Source: Chrysemys picta bellii
Lineage: Eukaryota > Chordata > Testudines > Emydidae
NCBI RefSeq assembly: GCF_011386835.1
Contig: NC_088792.1
Span: 221,312,394 to 221,376,393 of the forward strand
Direction of reading: 5' to 3'
Length of the DNA stretch: 64,000 nucleotides
Position numbers and translations under genes: made by a program. A model generated the notes under the pieces. It worked only from the letters and a program-made list of their open reading frames with translations. It was not told the origin of the DNA and did no database searches. Within the stretch, counting starts at the first letter, position 1. Each line of letters starts with the position of its first letter. This document shows, in pieces, positions 44,369 through 57,455 of the stretch.

Positions 44369-45036
44369 CAGGGCTTTTTGGCCCGAGGGCCACATTGGGG
44401 TGCAAAACTGTATGGAGGGCCAGGTAGGGAAAGCTGGGACCCCCAAACAGCCTGGCTCCCGCCCCCTATCCGCTCCCTCCCACTTTCTGCCCCCTGACTG
44501 CCCCCCTCAGAAACTCCCACTCATCCAACTCCCCCCCACACTTCTTGTCCCCTGCCCGCTCCCTCCCGGGACCCCTGCCCCTACCCGCCCCCCACCCCCT
44601 ATCCAACCCCCCAGCTTCCTGTCCCCTGACTGCCCCGACCCCTATCCACACCCCCTGACAGGTCCCCCTGGATCCCCCCATCTTATCCTCCCGTTCCCTG
44701 TCCCCTGCCCCCCCCAAACCTCTGCCCCATCCAACTGCCCCCTGCTCCCTGTCCTCTGACTGCTCCCCAGAACCCCCTGCCCCATATCCAACCCCCTGGC
44801 CCCAGCCCCCTTACCATGCTGCTCAGAGCAGCATGTCTGGAGCTGCACCTCCCGGTTGGAGCCAGACATGCTGCCCTGCATGAGCGTGCAGCCCTACCAC
44901 CCAGAGCGCTGCCTGCACGGTGGCGTGGCTGCAGGGGTGGTGAGACAGTGGGGGAGGGGCCGGCGGCTAGCCTCCCGGGTCAGGAGCTCAGGGGCCAGGC
45001 AGGATGGTCCTGCGGGCCGTAGTTTGCCCACCTGTG
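44369..45036. mobile_element. hAT-type element, C-rich interior (668 bp)
   Basis: The left terminus CAGGGCTTTTTGGCCCG and the right terminus (minus strand CACAGGTGGGCAAACTACGG) are imperfect inverted repeats. The perfect 8-bp duplication GGCTAGGG lies at 44361-44368 and 45037-45044. The interior 44455-44815 is a C-rich low-complexity tract (CCCCTG and CCCC units) that yields proline-rich spurious ORFs. No transposase. Confidence 0.85.
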
Positions 45037-45496
45037 GGCTAGGGCGTCCCCACTCCAGGGTGCTATCTCTGCACTGGACGTTTCCCTGACCCACTGATCA
45101 TTACATACAGTTCAAAGCAAATACAATTTATTAAACAGCAATCAATTACAAAAAAAAAAAGGAAAAAATTGGAAAGGTTAAAGGAAAACACATAACCCTG
45201 CTCTGTGGCAGGGGGACATCACAACCAGAATCTCTGGAATATAAGGCAAGTTCACAGTCTGCTCCTCACAAGTCCCAGGCCTCCTTCTCAGGCCCTGGCT
45301 GTGCTGCAGGGATGCTGTGGGTCAGACACTTGCTCTGGCAGTGGCCACACGCCCTCAGGCTTTAGGCGGCAGGACCCTTCTTCCCAGCGTCACCCCCATC
45401 CTGTCAGGTTTACGATCCCTGTCCAAAGTCTGGCTTGCAAGGCCTCCTGGTTGGGGGCGTTTCCCTGTGCTGGGCTCGCTGCCCAGGGTCCCCCTC

Positions 45497-46343
45497 GGAA
45501 GCAGTTTTTTTAAAAAAAGAAACCATCAATAATTTTGCCCCCTTCTGCTTCCTTAAGAGTACAAAAAACACTAATTATTTCCTTTCTTTCAGTGACTGAT
45601 GGTATGGGCAGTTAAAGGAGTGTATTTGTAAGGGGACTGTTGTCCGCTTACTAAAACTCGCTCTCCCCAGCTGCTCCCCACACGTGGCTCTGGACTGCTC
45701 AGGCCTCAGCTCCAGCTCCACTCTGCCTCTGCACTGCTGCTGCTGCTGCTGCTCTGCCTCCAGCTCCCTGGGCTGCTTCTCTGTAGGGTGACCAGACAGC
45801 AAATGTGAAAAATTAGAACAGGGAATGGGGGGTAACAGGAGCCTATATAAGAAAAAGACCCCAAAATCGGGATTGTCCCTATAAAATCAGGATATCTGGT
45901 CACCCTACTTCTCTGGCTCTGGTTGCTGCAGCTCTCCTCCCAGCACAGGTCTGCTCTGTGGGCTGCTTCTGTGACTCTGCTCCCAGAACTCACGGAGGAC
46001 AGGACTCCCCTGGCCTCCTGACTCCCTGATTAGCCTGCCCGCCCTGTCAATCAGGTTGACCTGGAGCATTGGCCTTTCCCCATAGTTCCTGGGGACTGTC
46101 AGTCTTAGGGTCCTGATTTCCCATTGATCCTTCCCCTTTCTTTTGGTACTGGGAGCTAGCCAACCAAAACACCCCCACTGAGTTTTAGTAAGCGGACAAC
46201 AGTCCCCTTACAAATACGCTCCTTTAACTACCCATACCATCAGTCACTGAAAGAAAGGAAATAATTAATGTTTTTTGTACTCTTAAGGAAGCAGAAGGGG
46301 GCAAAATTATTGATGGTTGTTTTTTTTTTTAAAAACTACTTCC
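45497..46343. mobile_element. Element with ~160-bp inverted arms, spacer invaded by a hAT MITE
   Basis: The arms 45497-45659 and 46181-46343 are highly similar inverted repeats (ACCATCAATAATTTTGCC, AGTGACTGATGGTATGGG, GACTGTTGTCCGCTTAC). The spacer is GC-rich (CTG/GCT-type tracts near 45735-45760) and holds a 124-bp MITE. Read on the minus strand, the inner block could start TGTTGTCC and end GGACAACA, like an LTR, but the long outer inverted arms favour a DNA element. No target duplication found. Confidence 0.6.
45784..45907. mobile_element. hAT-type MITE (124 bp)
   Basis: The termini TAGGGTGACCAGA and ...TCTGGTCACCCTA are a perfect 13-bp inverted repeat, flanked by the 8-bp duplication CTTCTCTG (45776-45783 and 45908-45915). 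Confidence 0.92.
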
Positions 46344-46413
46344 TGTGAAAAGTGATGTCTTTTAAACATGGTGTGATTAGAAAACCAAATACTTTTGTCA
46401 TTTCCTGTGCTGA

Positions 46414-46590
46414 TAGTAACTTAAGCCTGGAAGGGGCCTCCTGGGTCATCAAGTCCAGTGCTTTGCAATGGCAGACAATCCTGTCATAATACTCCCATTC
46501 ATAAACTCATCAAGCTCCATCTTAAAACTACTTAGGTTGTTTGCCCTCACTAACCCTGCTGGAAGGCTGTTCCAGAACTTCACTGATGTG
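46414..46590 (-). repeat. CR1-type 3' end, antisense
   Basis: GAAGGGGCCTCCTGGGTCAT, CAAGTCCAGTGC, TCATCAAGCTCCATCTTAA and GGAAGGCTGTTCCAGAACTT are the complement of a CR1-type RT C-terminus and 3' UTR. Confidence 0.75.
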
Positions 46591-46859
46591 TCATGTCCTT
46601 TTTACAATAGACCAGATGGTGACACTTACTCGTGTGGGATACCTTACACCAGGACTAGTCCCATGATGTCAATGGAGCTACTTGTGGAGTAACATACTCC
46701 AGAAATAGCCCCATTACAGGTATGACAGTCTGACTCTACTGGAATAGAGCTTGTAGTAGGACTAACGTTCAAGTGGTTGACTTTCACTTTAAGAGCCAGG
46801 AAATTTTTTTTTGCAAGCACCCAAGTAATTTAGGAGCTGAAGTCCCATTTTCAAAAGTG

Positions 46860-46950
46860 ATTTAGGCACTTAGGGTCTGATTAATAAAGGTATTTAGGTG
46901 CCTAAAGATGCAGATATGCACTTAGTGGGATTTTCAAAAGCTCCTAGGCG
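46860..46950. repeat. Second copy of the TTTAGGTGCCTAAA repeat
   Basis: It matches the unit at 4845-4950, for example TATTTAGGTGCCTAAAGATG and CACTTAGTGGGATTTTC. Confidence 0.65.
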
Positions 46951-49900
46951 ACTATGTCCAATTTTTGTTTTGTTGTATTTTGTTTTGTTGCATTTGAAGA
47001 GGTTTTTTTGTTATTACAGAATCTAATCTGCATTTTTCAGGATGAATGTGACTGTAGAAAAAACAAAAATATTTCTAAACAACATGAAAAGTGAAAGCAC
47101 ACTAACAAATTTTTTGAACTAATTAATTATGGCGCTTAAGGTAGTTTCTATTTTCAGCATTTCTTCTTCACCTCATAGTTTGCTTTGAAGTCCTGCCACC
47201 TATTGGTTAATCAGCGCAATAATTTTATATGATGGATTGTTTTCCTGCAATGCCAGAGAAGGAAAAATACTAACAAAAAAAGTTACACTTCCTTTACAAA
47301 AATTCGACAGCTTCAGAATTCCCTGAATGCTGAGAAGTCTTTAAAAAAAAAACAAAAAACAGTTAAGCAATCCAGCTTCTTCCCATCCCAATTGCCTTAT
47401 AATTTATCATCACCTACTATCACCTTATATGTCTTAGGCTGCCTACCAAACCTTGACTTTTTCTCTAAAATGTCCAAAAATTCACACAAATATCAAAATA
47501 CCAAATCCCTGGGAAATTATAAAAATCTCATTTACTAGTCAAAGGTTCCATAGACTTCAGCATTATTTACTATTAAAATGTACATATATTTATTGCTACA
47601 AAATAAAGTTATATATACAAACATGCATGTGCTACATTTACTTACTTAAATCCTCAACAACATATGATCAACTCATTTCATAACAGCAAACAGATCAATC
47701 ATCACATTTTGATTCATAAACATATTCTTCTCCACTGCCAACACCTCACACTATGAGAAAATGTTCAGAACTCTAGACCTTTAAGAAACACTATATAACA
47801 TCAACAATATACTTCCAACAATATATTTCTACCATAAAAGACTACAAGCGGTGAAGTTAATGCTGTGTGGGCAATGTACGACAAGTGGGGTGATAGTAAG
47901 TGATGAACAATGATAGAGCAATGGGGAAGTAACTGGAACCCTGTTCATTTCTGGACTTTGCAATGTTAGAATCTTTATAAATGAAAAGTGATATTTTTAT
48001 GGGGAATGTTATTCAGACTCAACTGAAACTCATTTTCAACCGTAACTCTTTTTAACTAAGATTTTTGTTTAGTGGTTATGTTACTTGTATGTGTCACTAT
48101 TAAGTTTTTGTTGGTTATATTTATCATTATCGATGTCAATGCACCCCTTAGCATCCCTAACATCCTCTGGGCTAGAATGAACTAACAACTGGTTCTATTT
48201 CTATTTATATGTGTCTCATCGTTTCAGCTAACAATTGAAGCTCTCTCTATCCCCTGCCTTCCTGGCCAGAATAAAAGCGGCAGCGTCATATTGGCACTTG
48301 CTGAGAAAGCATGTGCAGAGGAAGCAATGATCATCTTATAGTAGCTGTGGCTCAGGCTATACAACAGTGTCATTGTCAACACAACTTACCCTGACACCTC
48401 TAGCAAGTTGTGTTGTGATTATTCACACAAAAGTGTCTGTAAAGAGAAGACAAATATTTTAACAAAGGTTTGAAAAAAAATATCAGAAGCAAGTAACTTC
48501 CAATCTGTTAACAGTTCAAGGAAATACAAGGAAAACAAAACTACTTAATTCAGAAGCCTTGGTGTGTTCTGTTCATTATTTTGTGTGCCCAAAAAGAATT
48601 CACGAAAGAGCACTCAACACACTGACAGTATGACAAGGGCCAATTTGTGGATAACTTGTCAACAGCTTGAATGAAACTCTAGAAATCCATAACAGGTGCT
48701 CAATAGCTATAATCGAGTGACAGATGGATTAGATATATGAAACCACAACAAACTGACTGAATGGGAGAGGGAATGAGGGTGAGTGTGGGGGGAGGTTCAT
48801 TAACTATGGAAGAGAGCAAAAATACATGAATTATTAAAGAAGCTGCATGAGCCAATTTATGTGTATGCTTCCTGCTCATCTTCAACATGACTGGGAAGAG
48901 GCTCTGCTGTGCCAGCTGCACATGTGCAGGAAACTACACACAACAGCCGCGGTTTCATATCTTAACTCTAGGCAGGGCAAGCACCAAAGCTTGGCATATG
49001 CTTTTACCAAAAGCACGGTTTTATTTCAGGACGTGTATAGGAACTGATTTAGCAATTTACTTAAGTACATGCCTAAGTGTAAGTAGTCCCATTGAAGTCA
49101 GCAAGACTATCCCTGAAAATATTACCTCACCCACCTTGTCTCACTTAGTGTAATGTTGGTTTGCTTTTTAAAGTGACCTAGCAATTGTTCCTGAGGATGG
49201 GCATGTGTGATCTCTCTCATGGGAGTGGATTCTGTGAAGTTTTGCATTGTGCTTGAGCAATGCATAAAAGACACTGGCTGACTGGTTATTTGAGTGAAAA
49301 ATAAAGGTTTGTGACTGCTAAACAATATTTCCATGACTTTTGCTCTCTTTACCATAATCATCTTGTGATTTTCCAACTGTAAAAGAAACTACCATTTTCA
49401 AAATTTCAGTCTGGCCTATGCCATTTCCTTGTCATGTAATCCCCAGTTTCTGCTGGATCAGAAATCCATGTGATCATAAAATACAGCAGTATTAAAAGAG
49501 TACAATGGGTTTTGAACTCAAGCCATTGTCCTTGGCTTCCTACACACAGGTATTACTAATAAGCCAAACAGCTTACTCCAATAATTCTGCTAGACAGATC
49601 ATAAAGAATTATCCTAAGCTTATTCCAGTAGAAGGCAATGATTCTCATACACACAACTCAGTATAGCTTTACATGTCCTGTTATCTTCTAACACAAATGA
49701 CTGAGCTCCTTATAGATACAGGGAGTAAATAACAATAATGTGTCTAGTCTGTTCATCTCTTTGTTTATTCAGTATACACAATTTTTCGTATCCCCTTCCA
49801 ACTCACAACCTTTTTTGTGGTTGAGCCTTAGAACTGTTAGGATGCTTATGACTAATGTAGCAACAGTATGAATGTCCTGCGCATGATGGAAACCAGGAGT

Positions 49901-50890
49901 CATAAGGTCCACTGTAAATGAGTGAGGGCAGTGTATACAATGAAAAAGGAGGATTGATTGATCTATCTATAAAGAGACTTATATGGCCCTTATCTGAGTA
50001 CCTACTTAATGGCACATAATAGCTGTTGGACTTTTTAAGTTTAATTAATATCTTTCTTATGTAGGGAACCCAGTTACTTCTATGGATAGAAAACGGTTTC
50101 CCTAGGATTTTACACTGTATTAGGATTTATTTGGGTATAAAGATACTCCTTCGTGGGTAATTTAGGAAGACGTATTTATCGCTAATTACTGCTACATGCT
50201 ATTACTTCTGAATTACTTTGGGCTAGATTGTGCCCTTTGGAGCCATGAATGGAATGCAGGTGTACTCAAGGGAAAAAAGTTACATTTTAGAAATGAATGA
50301 GTCCTACATTACTGAGTATCTCTTTCTAAATGTATGGTAGCTAATTGACACTGCTCCGAAATGTACAGGCATTTGTTTGCCTGTACATTTTCTTTGGAGA
50401 TCATGAACACCTTGTGATATCAAAATCAGGGGTCAAAACTGATTCTTTGTTTCAACTTTAGGCATTATTACCTGTATTTCACATATGGAACGACCCTCAG
50501 CTTCTAATAATTAAGGAGATAGTCAAGTCTGATGGGGCATAGATACAGAGTGAGTAAATTATATACAGGTGAAATATACTCCTATGCAGAGGACCAGCAG
50601 GTGTCTGTGCATCATGTAAGTCCCACTTAAGTTCTGAAAATCCCATAAGTGGGATTTCAGTGGTGGATAGATTTTATGCGAGCCCATAGGTGGGTCATAG
50701 ACCTTGTGCTGGCCCAGGAGAGAATTTCACCTGTACAGAGCAGTGACCAAGATGAGGAAAGAAATTAAGAAGGAAAAAACTAGTACACCTCATAAGATCC
50801 TTAGTTCAGGGAGCATCATGTTGTTAAATGCTAACACAATGGCTAGTACAATGAGACCCCAAGTCCCATCAAACAAGTAAATAATGTTAA
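46951..50890. other. Unique AT-rich DNA, no gene seen
   Basis: About 4 kb without a recognised gene or repeat. There is a small perfect hairpin at 50359-50390. ORFs on both strands are short and without motifs. Confidence 0.45.
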
Positions 50891-50892
50891 TA

Positions 50893-51080
50893 CACCTCTA
50901 CCCCGATACAACGCGACCCGATATAATACGAATTCGGATATAACGCGGTAAAGCAGTGCTCCGGGGGGGCAGGGCTGCGCGCTCCGGTGGATCAAAGCAA
51001 GTTCGATATAATGCGGTTTCATCTATAACGCGGTAAGATTTTTTGGCTCCCGAGGACAGTGTTATATCGGGGTAGAGGCG
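50893..51080. mobile_element. Mariner/Tigger-like MITE (188 bp)
   Basis: The left end CACCTCTACCCCGATACAAC and the complement of the right end CGCCTCTACCCCGATATAAC are inverted repeats, with TA on both sides (50891-50892 and 51081-51082). The interior repeats GATATAA-GCGGT units. TA duplication and short size point to Tc1/mariner-type MITEs. Confidence 0.82.
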
Positions 51081-51082
51081 TA

Positions 51083-52014
51083 TTGTGGCTCTTTGAAATA
51101 GTTTGCTGACAGCATCAGCCTGCGATAGACCAGTAACGTGGAGTGAGCAATGAAAGTTTATTAAAACAAAACCACAGAGAATGGTTTCATGATGTAACCT
51201 ATTGAAGAATTTGGGAACCCAGGATGGCACTTTTATGTGCTTAATTGTTTCTCCCATTGAATTAATGAAGCTTGTCAGCCTGGCAAACTTGAAATTAAAA
51301 AAAAAAAATCTGTTCACCATGCGAGTTTCCCAAACTTGTTCAGATCTGATTAAATGTCTTTTTTTTAATTTTGGCCGAGAAACCCATTTTATGTATATTA
51401 GCCTTGGATCTGGCAGGGCTGCCCCATTCCAGATAAAGTAAAAAGCATATGCTGATTGCATGCTTTTGTGACTATGCCTCCTTTGTAATGCACACTATAA
51501 TTATCACCATGTAGAGAATTTTTGCCTGTGCGTGCCACAGCTGCTTGTGGGTGAAACAGCAACTATACGTGAGTACACAGATGTTCATCTATTTAACCAC
51601 TTCTTTGCAATACAGGCCTGAGATAATTGCTTGGATGTCAGTGCTCTTCAAACATCTAATTCAGTGCTGAGTCTTCAGGAAACCAATCAACCTTTGGACT
51701 AGCTCATTTTATTAAATAAAAACAAAACTAGTGAATTGATCTGGTGCAGTTGTGACAACTAGGAGAGATTGTCAACTCAGTCTTAAACCTGTAAGGAGAT
51801 TATGTTTTGAACATTTCTCATCTCCTCCTAACCTTTCCTGGGAATGTCAGTAACAGCAACGGCCTTCAGAAGAATAGATACAGAAGGAAGGTGATGGGAT
51901 ACACTTTACTGGAACAACATAACTGTTATTATACACCAATTCTGAGGGCCACAAAGGTCCTTTCTGGGCTGTAAGTGAATGAATTGATTGCACATATGAT
52001 TAACTCTTTGCACT
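51083..52014. other. Unique DNA
   Basis: No gene or repeat recognised. Confidence 0.4.
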
Positions 52015-52510
52015 TCCTTGAAAGAATTTCAAAGTGCTTTACAAACATCAGTTGGGTCTACTGCCATCAGTGGTGGTGGGGACAGTATTATCATCCTCAT
52101 TTTGAAGACGGGAAACTGGGGCACAGGAGAAGTAAAAGTTATATTTCCAATCACGCCCTTCCAGCCTTCACCTTATGTACATCTTCAGTTGCATACACAT
52201 GTAATTGCATGTTAACACAGCAGATGCAAACATCTGTATTCAGTCTTTAAATAATCAAGACGCCCGTGTGAACCCAAGAGTGAGAATTTGCACTGACAAA
52301 CATGCACCTCATAGGCATTAGGATATTTGAAATGTGAATGCAGGTGCGAGCACATAGAGGCAAGTATGCAGATATGGAGGCTCGTGTCTGAAAATACTTC
52401 CTTAATGACTTGCCCAAGCTCACATAGGATGCACAGGAGCTAGGAACATAACACAAGCCAGTGGACTCCCAGTCCTGTTCCTTAACCACAAAGCCACCTT
52501 CTTCCCTGTT
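52015..52510 (-). repeat. MIR-like CORE-SINE, antisense, interrupted
   Basis: TTCAAAGTGCTTTACAAAC, GGGAAACTGGGGCACAGGAG, then after an interruption ACTTGCCCAAGCTCACATAG, CAGTGGACTCCCAGTCC and CTTAACCACAAAGCCACC, mark the complement of a MIR-type SINE. About 230 bp of other sequence splits it. Confidence 0.65.
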
Positions 52511-54599
52511 CTTGTGGAAGGATTTTTTTGTTGTTGTTGAGGGGAAGATGTTCTCTGGAATTTCTCCATCTATGCTCTTCAATCTGAAATGCCTCAAATT
52601 ATAGCAACCCAGCAAAATCCATTAATATACATCCTGGGTCATTAATCCCTGAATAGCCCCTAGGAGCAACTGAGGAAATCTAGAAAAACAATTGCTTTTA
52701 ATCTAAATTCTCCTAGCTGACCAGTTCTTGGGCCACAGATTCAGGCCCCCATTCAATTTTGTTAGTGCTTTTAGCCTGAAACAGGGAATGTGAATTTCAT
52801 GCAAAACAGTTCCCACGTAACTCACTATAGCCCTAGCTACCTGTGTTTACGCTTTGCAGGCCAAAGTGCTGGGAATATGAGTTTCACCCAAAACATTCCC
52901 CACAGATGTCTGTGCTGACTAAGTTAAAGCACTGTAAACGATGCCATTGATTGACCCAAGTTGACGTTTTAGGTATTATCAGGAATCACTGACCCGGGGC
53001 ATGACTCTCTCTAAAAAGATCTAACTCACAGTTTGTTAATAACATATATACTTATAAGGATAATCAGATGTTGTTATATTTAAAATCAAAGGTTGGAAAT
53101 TACCCTTATGTGATAATACTTGTATAAATTGTACTAGCCTTTCTGTATATTTCATTCCAGTGCTGGAGCAATTTCCCTATTATTAAGATTTAATAATATA
53201 TATGTGTGGGGGAAGGGGAGAAGAGTTGGGAGGGAGGATGCACAAACTCTACCTTAATTTCCAATTCTTCCATACCTTCTCTGGCTACACACCCACCACA
53301 CAGACTGACAGCTTTGAAAGCCAATCAAATTGCTCTTCTATCTTACACAGACAAAATCTAATTGACAGAAGCTGAGTCAAGATTTCAGTGATAAGGGTTG
53401 ATACAAGAGGGGAAAAGAGTGAAAAAGTATTGAAATGTTGGTGGTTAGACAAGTTTGCTCCAGCTAATGCTGTGCACGGCATAGGAGGCTGCATACCCTA
53501 GCTTCTATCCCTTTTTGTAAATCAAAGTCTCCAAGAAAGCCACTTCTCAGTGATACTTCTTTAATATACATCCTCTCCTTTGCCCCATGTATATTTCATT
53601 TTGCAGTCTGATAATTGCAAATATGAGTGGAGGCAGCCTGTACCATCTGGCTTGTTAATAACAAGTAGGGGATAAAAATATCTAATGCCTTGATCTACAT
53701 ACATATAAGAATTACCCCATGAATAAACAGCTCCCTAAAACCCCAGCCTACCAGAACAAAAGAGAATAGTCTGGGTTTAGCTCATTTTAAAAAAAAGTGT
53801 TGATGATCACAGAGAGAACAAATGACTGAGAAAATAGAGGAATAGCTACAGAGTTGCTTGTCTGAAGTTTTGGTGGAACAAAAACTAAAACGTGGGAAAA
53901 ATAAGGCAAAAATCAATGTATTTTTCACTCTTCACACTGAAGCATAGCAGGACACTGTACAAATAATATAATTATATTTGCCACCTTCATGAGTCAAAAA
54001 GTTTGCCGAGTACTGTACAATTGAAGTTTTGGTTTAAAACCAGTGACAGATTAATCATAAATGAATCTCAGAATTGAGATAATATGCCTTGGGGGCATCA
54101 CAGCTAAAGTATATAAAGTTACATGTCCTGAAATGTGGAGTAAGAATTGGAAGACTGACATTATCAGAAAGGCGTACAAGTTCATTTACATATGAATGGC
54201 CAAGACCATGCCAAATCTTGCATGTAAATAGTGCAGTATTGTAATCAAAGCTTTAATTAACTGGAAGCCAGTGTAAAGCTGTCAGCATTGGGGAAATAAA
54301 CTCTGATCCTTTAGTCTGGATGAGAAACCTTGCTGCTGTATTTGGAACCTCCTGGAACTTGCACAGCACCTTATCAGACAGGCCTGCATTGTCGCATAAT
54401 CTGGTGGCGAAAAGGGCATCGTTGATACTAAGTCGGCATTAGTCTCAGACAGTCAATGATGGCTACATTCATCCTCTGTTCCCAAAGCGACACGAGAGAA
54501 TTCAATTGTATTGTGGGAAGACTGAGCAGCAGGACAGCAATTTTTCCAATTTTTTCACCCATTCAGAGTTAGAATAGTAAGGATTAAAATAACGCAAGA
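52511..54599. other. Unique DNA, possible old LINE remnant
   Basis: The segment 54250-54420 (AACTGGAAGCCAGTGTAAAG, TTGCTGCTGTATTTGGAAC) reads like a decayed dispersed repeat, but I cannot name it. No gene seen. Confidence 0.4.
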
Positions 54600-54835
54600 G
54601 TTTTGGAAGGGATATTCACCTTCATGCTTCAGGGCATAAACCAACCTCTAACTGATGGGGAGACAGGAGGCAACTTTCCCTGTAGATGGGTTATCACATA
54701 ACTGTTTACTGCAGGATTTGTTGCACTTTCCTTTGAAGCATCTGGTCCTGGCCGCTGTTGGAGGTATGATACTGGACTTGATAGCCCACTGGTTTGAGCC
54801 AGCCTGGCAATTCTCAGGTTCCCAAATTTTAACCT
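54600..54835 (+). repeat. CR1/L3-like 3' end, plus strand
   Basis: TTTGAAGCATCTGGTCCTGG, CCGCTGTTGGAGG and ATGATACTGGACTTGATAG match, with decay, the 3' UTR of the plus-strand copy at 2916-3020. Confidence 0.6.
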
Positions 54836-54984
54836 CTACTGAAGATGAAAAATTGTCACCAATAAAGGGCCCTTAACCATAGACTCAAATACCTGAAAGG
54901 TAAGAGGGCCACATGGCAACACCTTATCATTTGTTTCTAAAAAGTTGTGAGTCACTGAGTTTGTAAAACTTCTGTCGTACCAAC

Positions 54985-55759
54985 TGTGATGGGGTTGGGA
55001 CTCACCACCTGACGCCTCCTACTGGTTGTCTCGGGAATTAGCTCTGTCCAGTGGAGCACCCCCTCCTGGTGGTGTCCCGTCCGTCATCTCGCCCTCGGTT
55101 GGCGTGTCCGGAGCTGCGTTGCTCCCAAGCTCTTGGCATCCTCTTTGAGCCACTGCCCTTCGGCAGTGCCCCTTAGTCCATCCTTGGGGGGGGGGGGGAA
55201 TCAATCAGCTGCCTCTCTGCGTCTTGGCCGATGTGGCCAACTGTACCCTCAAAGTTACTCCCCTCTTGGCTGGGGTTTGGTGCAGCTCTAGATGGCCGCT
55301 CCATCGGCCAGATGCAAGGCAAAGGGGGAACCCAGGCCCGCCCACTACTCTGGGTCCCAACCCAGGGACCCTCTAGTGGCAGCCGTCCTGTCCTCCTTCT
55401 CTCCCTCCATCTGTCCACGTCCCTGGACCGCTTCCCCTTCGGCCCCTTGCACAGGCTAGGCCCTTCCCTTCAGGGTCTGCAGCCTGACAGACTCCGGGCT
55501 GGAGTTACCCTCTGCTCCCCCGGGCGCCTGCCCAGCACTGCGCTGTCCCGGGTGCTAGTTTCCCAGCCTAGAGACAGACCTTCCCCTGTTGAAGGCCTGG
55601 GACAGACTGCCTGCTCCTGTCCTGAGCAGCCTTCTTATAGGGCTGAGCCTGGCCTTGATTGGCTCCCTATAAGTCCTTCCCTGATTGGCTCCCTGTCTGT
55701 GCAAGCCCACTGGTCTGCTGCAGCCCAAATTCAGGGAGTGGGGCAGCCACCCCACTACA
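54985..55759. mobile_element. Solo LTR of an LTR retroelement/ERV (775 bp)
   Basis: It begins TGTGATGGGGTTGGG and ends CCACCCCACTACA, so it has TG...CA termini with short inverted repeats. The exact 5-bp duplication CCAAC flanks it (54980-54984 and 55760-55764). No internal gag-pol-env sequence follows on either side, so it is a solo LTR left by LTR-LTR recombination. The 178-codon ORF across it shows no protein motif. A G run occupies 55183-55198. Strand cannot be set. Confidence 0.85.
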
Positions 55760-55764
55760 CCAAC

Positions 55765-56204
55765 TAACAGCATTAACTGGACAATATTGCTGGACGAAAT
55801 GACGCAATCCAGGCATTATAGGAATAACATGAGAACCATGATAGCAGCATAAAATAACCCAGCATCGGGAAGCATGTAGGTGCTGATAAACATGGGCTTC
55901 GATTTTATACCAGAGCTGTGGGGATTTGTGTTGTATCTCTCAAGAGTAAAATGGACACAGTTCTGAGGATGCTGAAGAAAGGAACCATATAGAGATCACT
56001 CCTGCACATCATGTTCCATAGTATTCAGTGCTACCAAAAGCTAAAGATTGACATTTTATCAGAATAGGTGAAGCAAGGTGGCCATCAGCAATGGCCATAA
56101 TACAGGGCTCAATCCTGCAAATGCTTCCTAATGGGCATAATACTTCCATGGGAAGTCGCATCTATCTCAATACTACTCCTCTAACAGTATAATAATTACT
56201 TTGC
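55765..56204. other. Unique DNA
   Basis: Nothing recognised. Confidence 0.4.
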
Positions 56205-56350
56205 TCATCAGTAGTCCTCCAGGTGCATTACAGATGGGGAAACTGAGGTGAACTGACTTGCCCATGATCACCCAGAAGGCCAGTGGCCAAGCTAGGAATA
56301 GGCTCCTGAGTCTAATACTCTATTCGTTAGGGAACACGGCCACCCTACAG
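56205..56350 (-). repeat. MIR-like fragment, antisense
   Basis: ATTACAGATGGGGAAACTGAG, GACTTGCCCATGATCACCC and GGAATAGGCTCCTGAGTC are the complement of the MIR core and head. A related tail is at about 56825-56890. Confidence 0.65.
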
Positions 56351-57455
56351 GAGGCACATAAATGGACTACTCACAACACTAAAGCTCTAAACTCCTCCCC
56401 TGCTCCCATGAAAGATAAAGTCAGAGTGCTTGACATCAGCCTCTCTTTTGCTTCTAAGTCCAAATTTTGCACTCTGTGGAGCTTCTTGTTTTAGAGCAAA
56501 CAAGAGAGTATGCTAGAGTTTGTGAGAGTCCAATTAAAGGAGACCTGAGGTCTCATATTTTGAGCCACAGCTCCAACTTTAGCAATAAAGAGAAGACAGG
56601 TATGAGTGTGCTCAGTCCCTGTGGCGGGGACAGTCTTTCCTTTGTCTGAACTGATCCACATCTTCAATTTAATAGGAAGTTTGAGGTTGGATTTAGGCTG
56701 ATTCTTATTCTGGCTTTAGCAGTTTGTTCATCAGTAGTAAAAAGTTGTCTTAACGGTAACAGACATGTTTGTCTGACCATTGATTTAAGTTTGGGGCATT
56801 CAAGGAGTTAGATTGTCTTTTATTGTATGTTTATACTGCACCCAGAACAACGAGGCCCCAATCCTGACTGGGGTCTCTGGCTGCTATTGTAGTACAAATA
56901 AATTATAGTAAAATAATGATCATAACATAAGTAGTAACATTCAGTGTCCAGCTTGAGAGATATGTCAAAAGGCCATGAGTCTGAGAAAAAATGGAGCCAT
57001 CACCCTCTGTAAATCAGGCCCTTTTAAGATGTCTCAAGCTGGGCACTCAAAATCACTAGTTTCATTTGAAAGTCTTGACCAATAATAACAAAGAGGTAAA
57101 ATAATAGTAATGCAAAAATAATTATACAATAGCTGAAAAAATCCCCCCAAATACTTGGGCAGTATCCCCCATTAAAATCCTTTAACAATGAAAAACATTT
57201 GAACAAGAAATATGTATCACTAAGTCAGACAAGAAATCAGGCTAATCCTTAATGAAATTATGCATAAGCTTGGCTGACTAAGAATGGCTAGAACACAAGA
57301 GGCAAAAGAAAAACAAACCAAAATGAGATTTTGAAAGGTAATGAAACTAGGTCACTGTCCTACATTACATGAAAGATGCATGCAGATCCATCACCCCAGC
57401 ACTATTTTATGCCAGATGAACAAAGGAGATTGTCCACTAAAGTCGGAGTAATATA
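56351..57455. other. Mostly unique DNA
   Basis: It contains an old repeat tail (about 56825-56890: GCACCCAGAACAACGAGGCC) and a decayed relative of the 34655 MITE (about 57010-57075). No gene. Confidence 0.4.

Noticed and set aside
44400..44759. Proline-rich 119-codon ORF
   Set aside because: It results from the C-rich low-complexity interior of a hAT element.
50898..51461. 187-codon minus-strand ORF
   Set aside because: It begins in unique DNA and ends in a mariner-like MITE. No motif or family resemblance.
55231..55767. 178-codon plus-strand ORF
   Set aside because: It lies almost wholly inside the solo LTR and has no protein motif.
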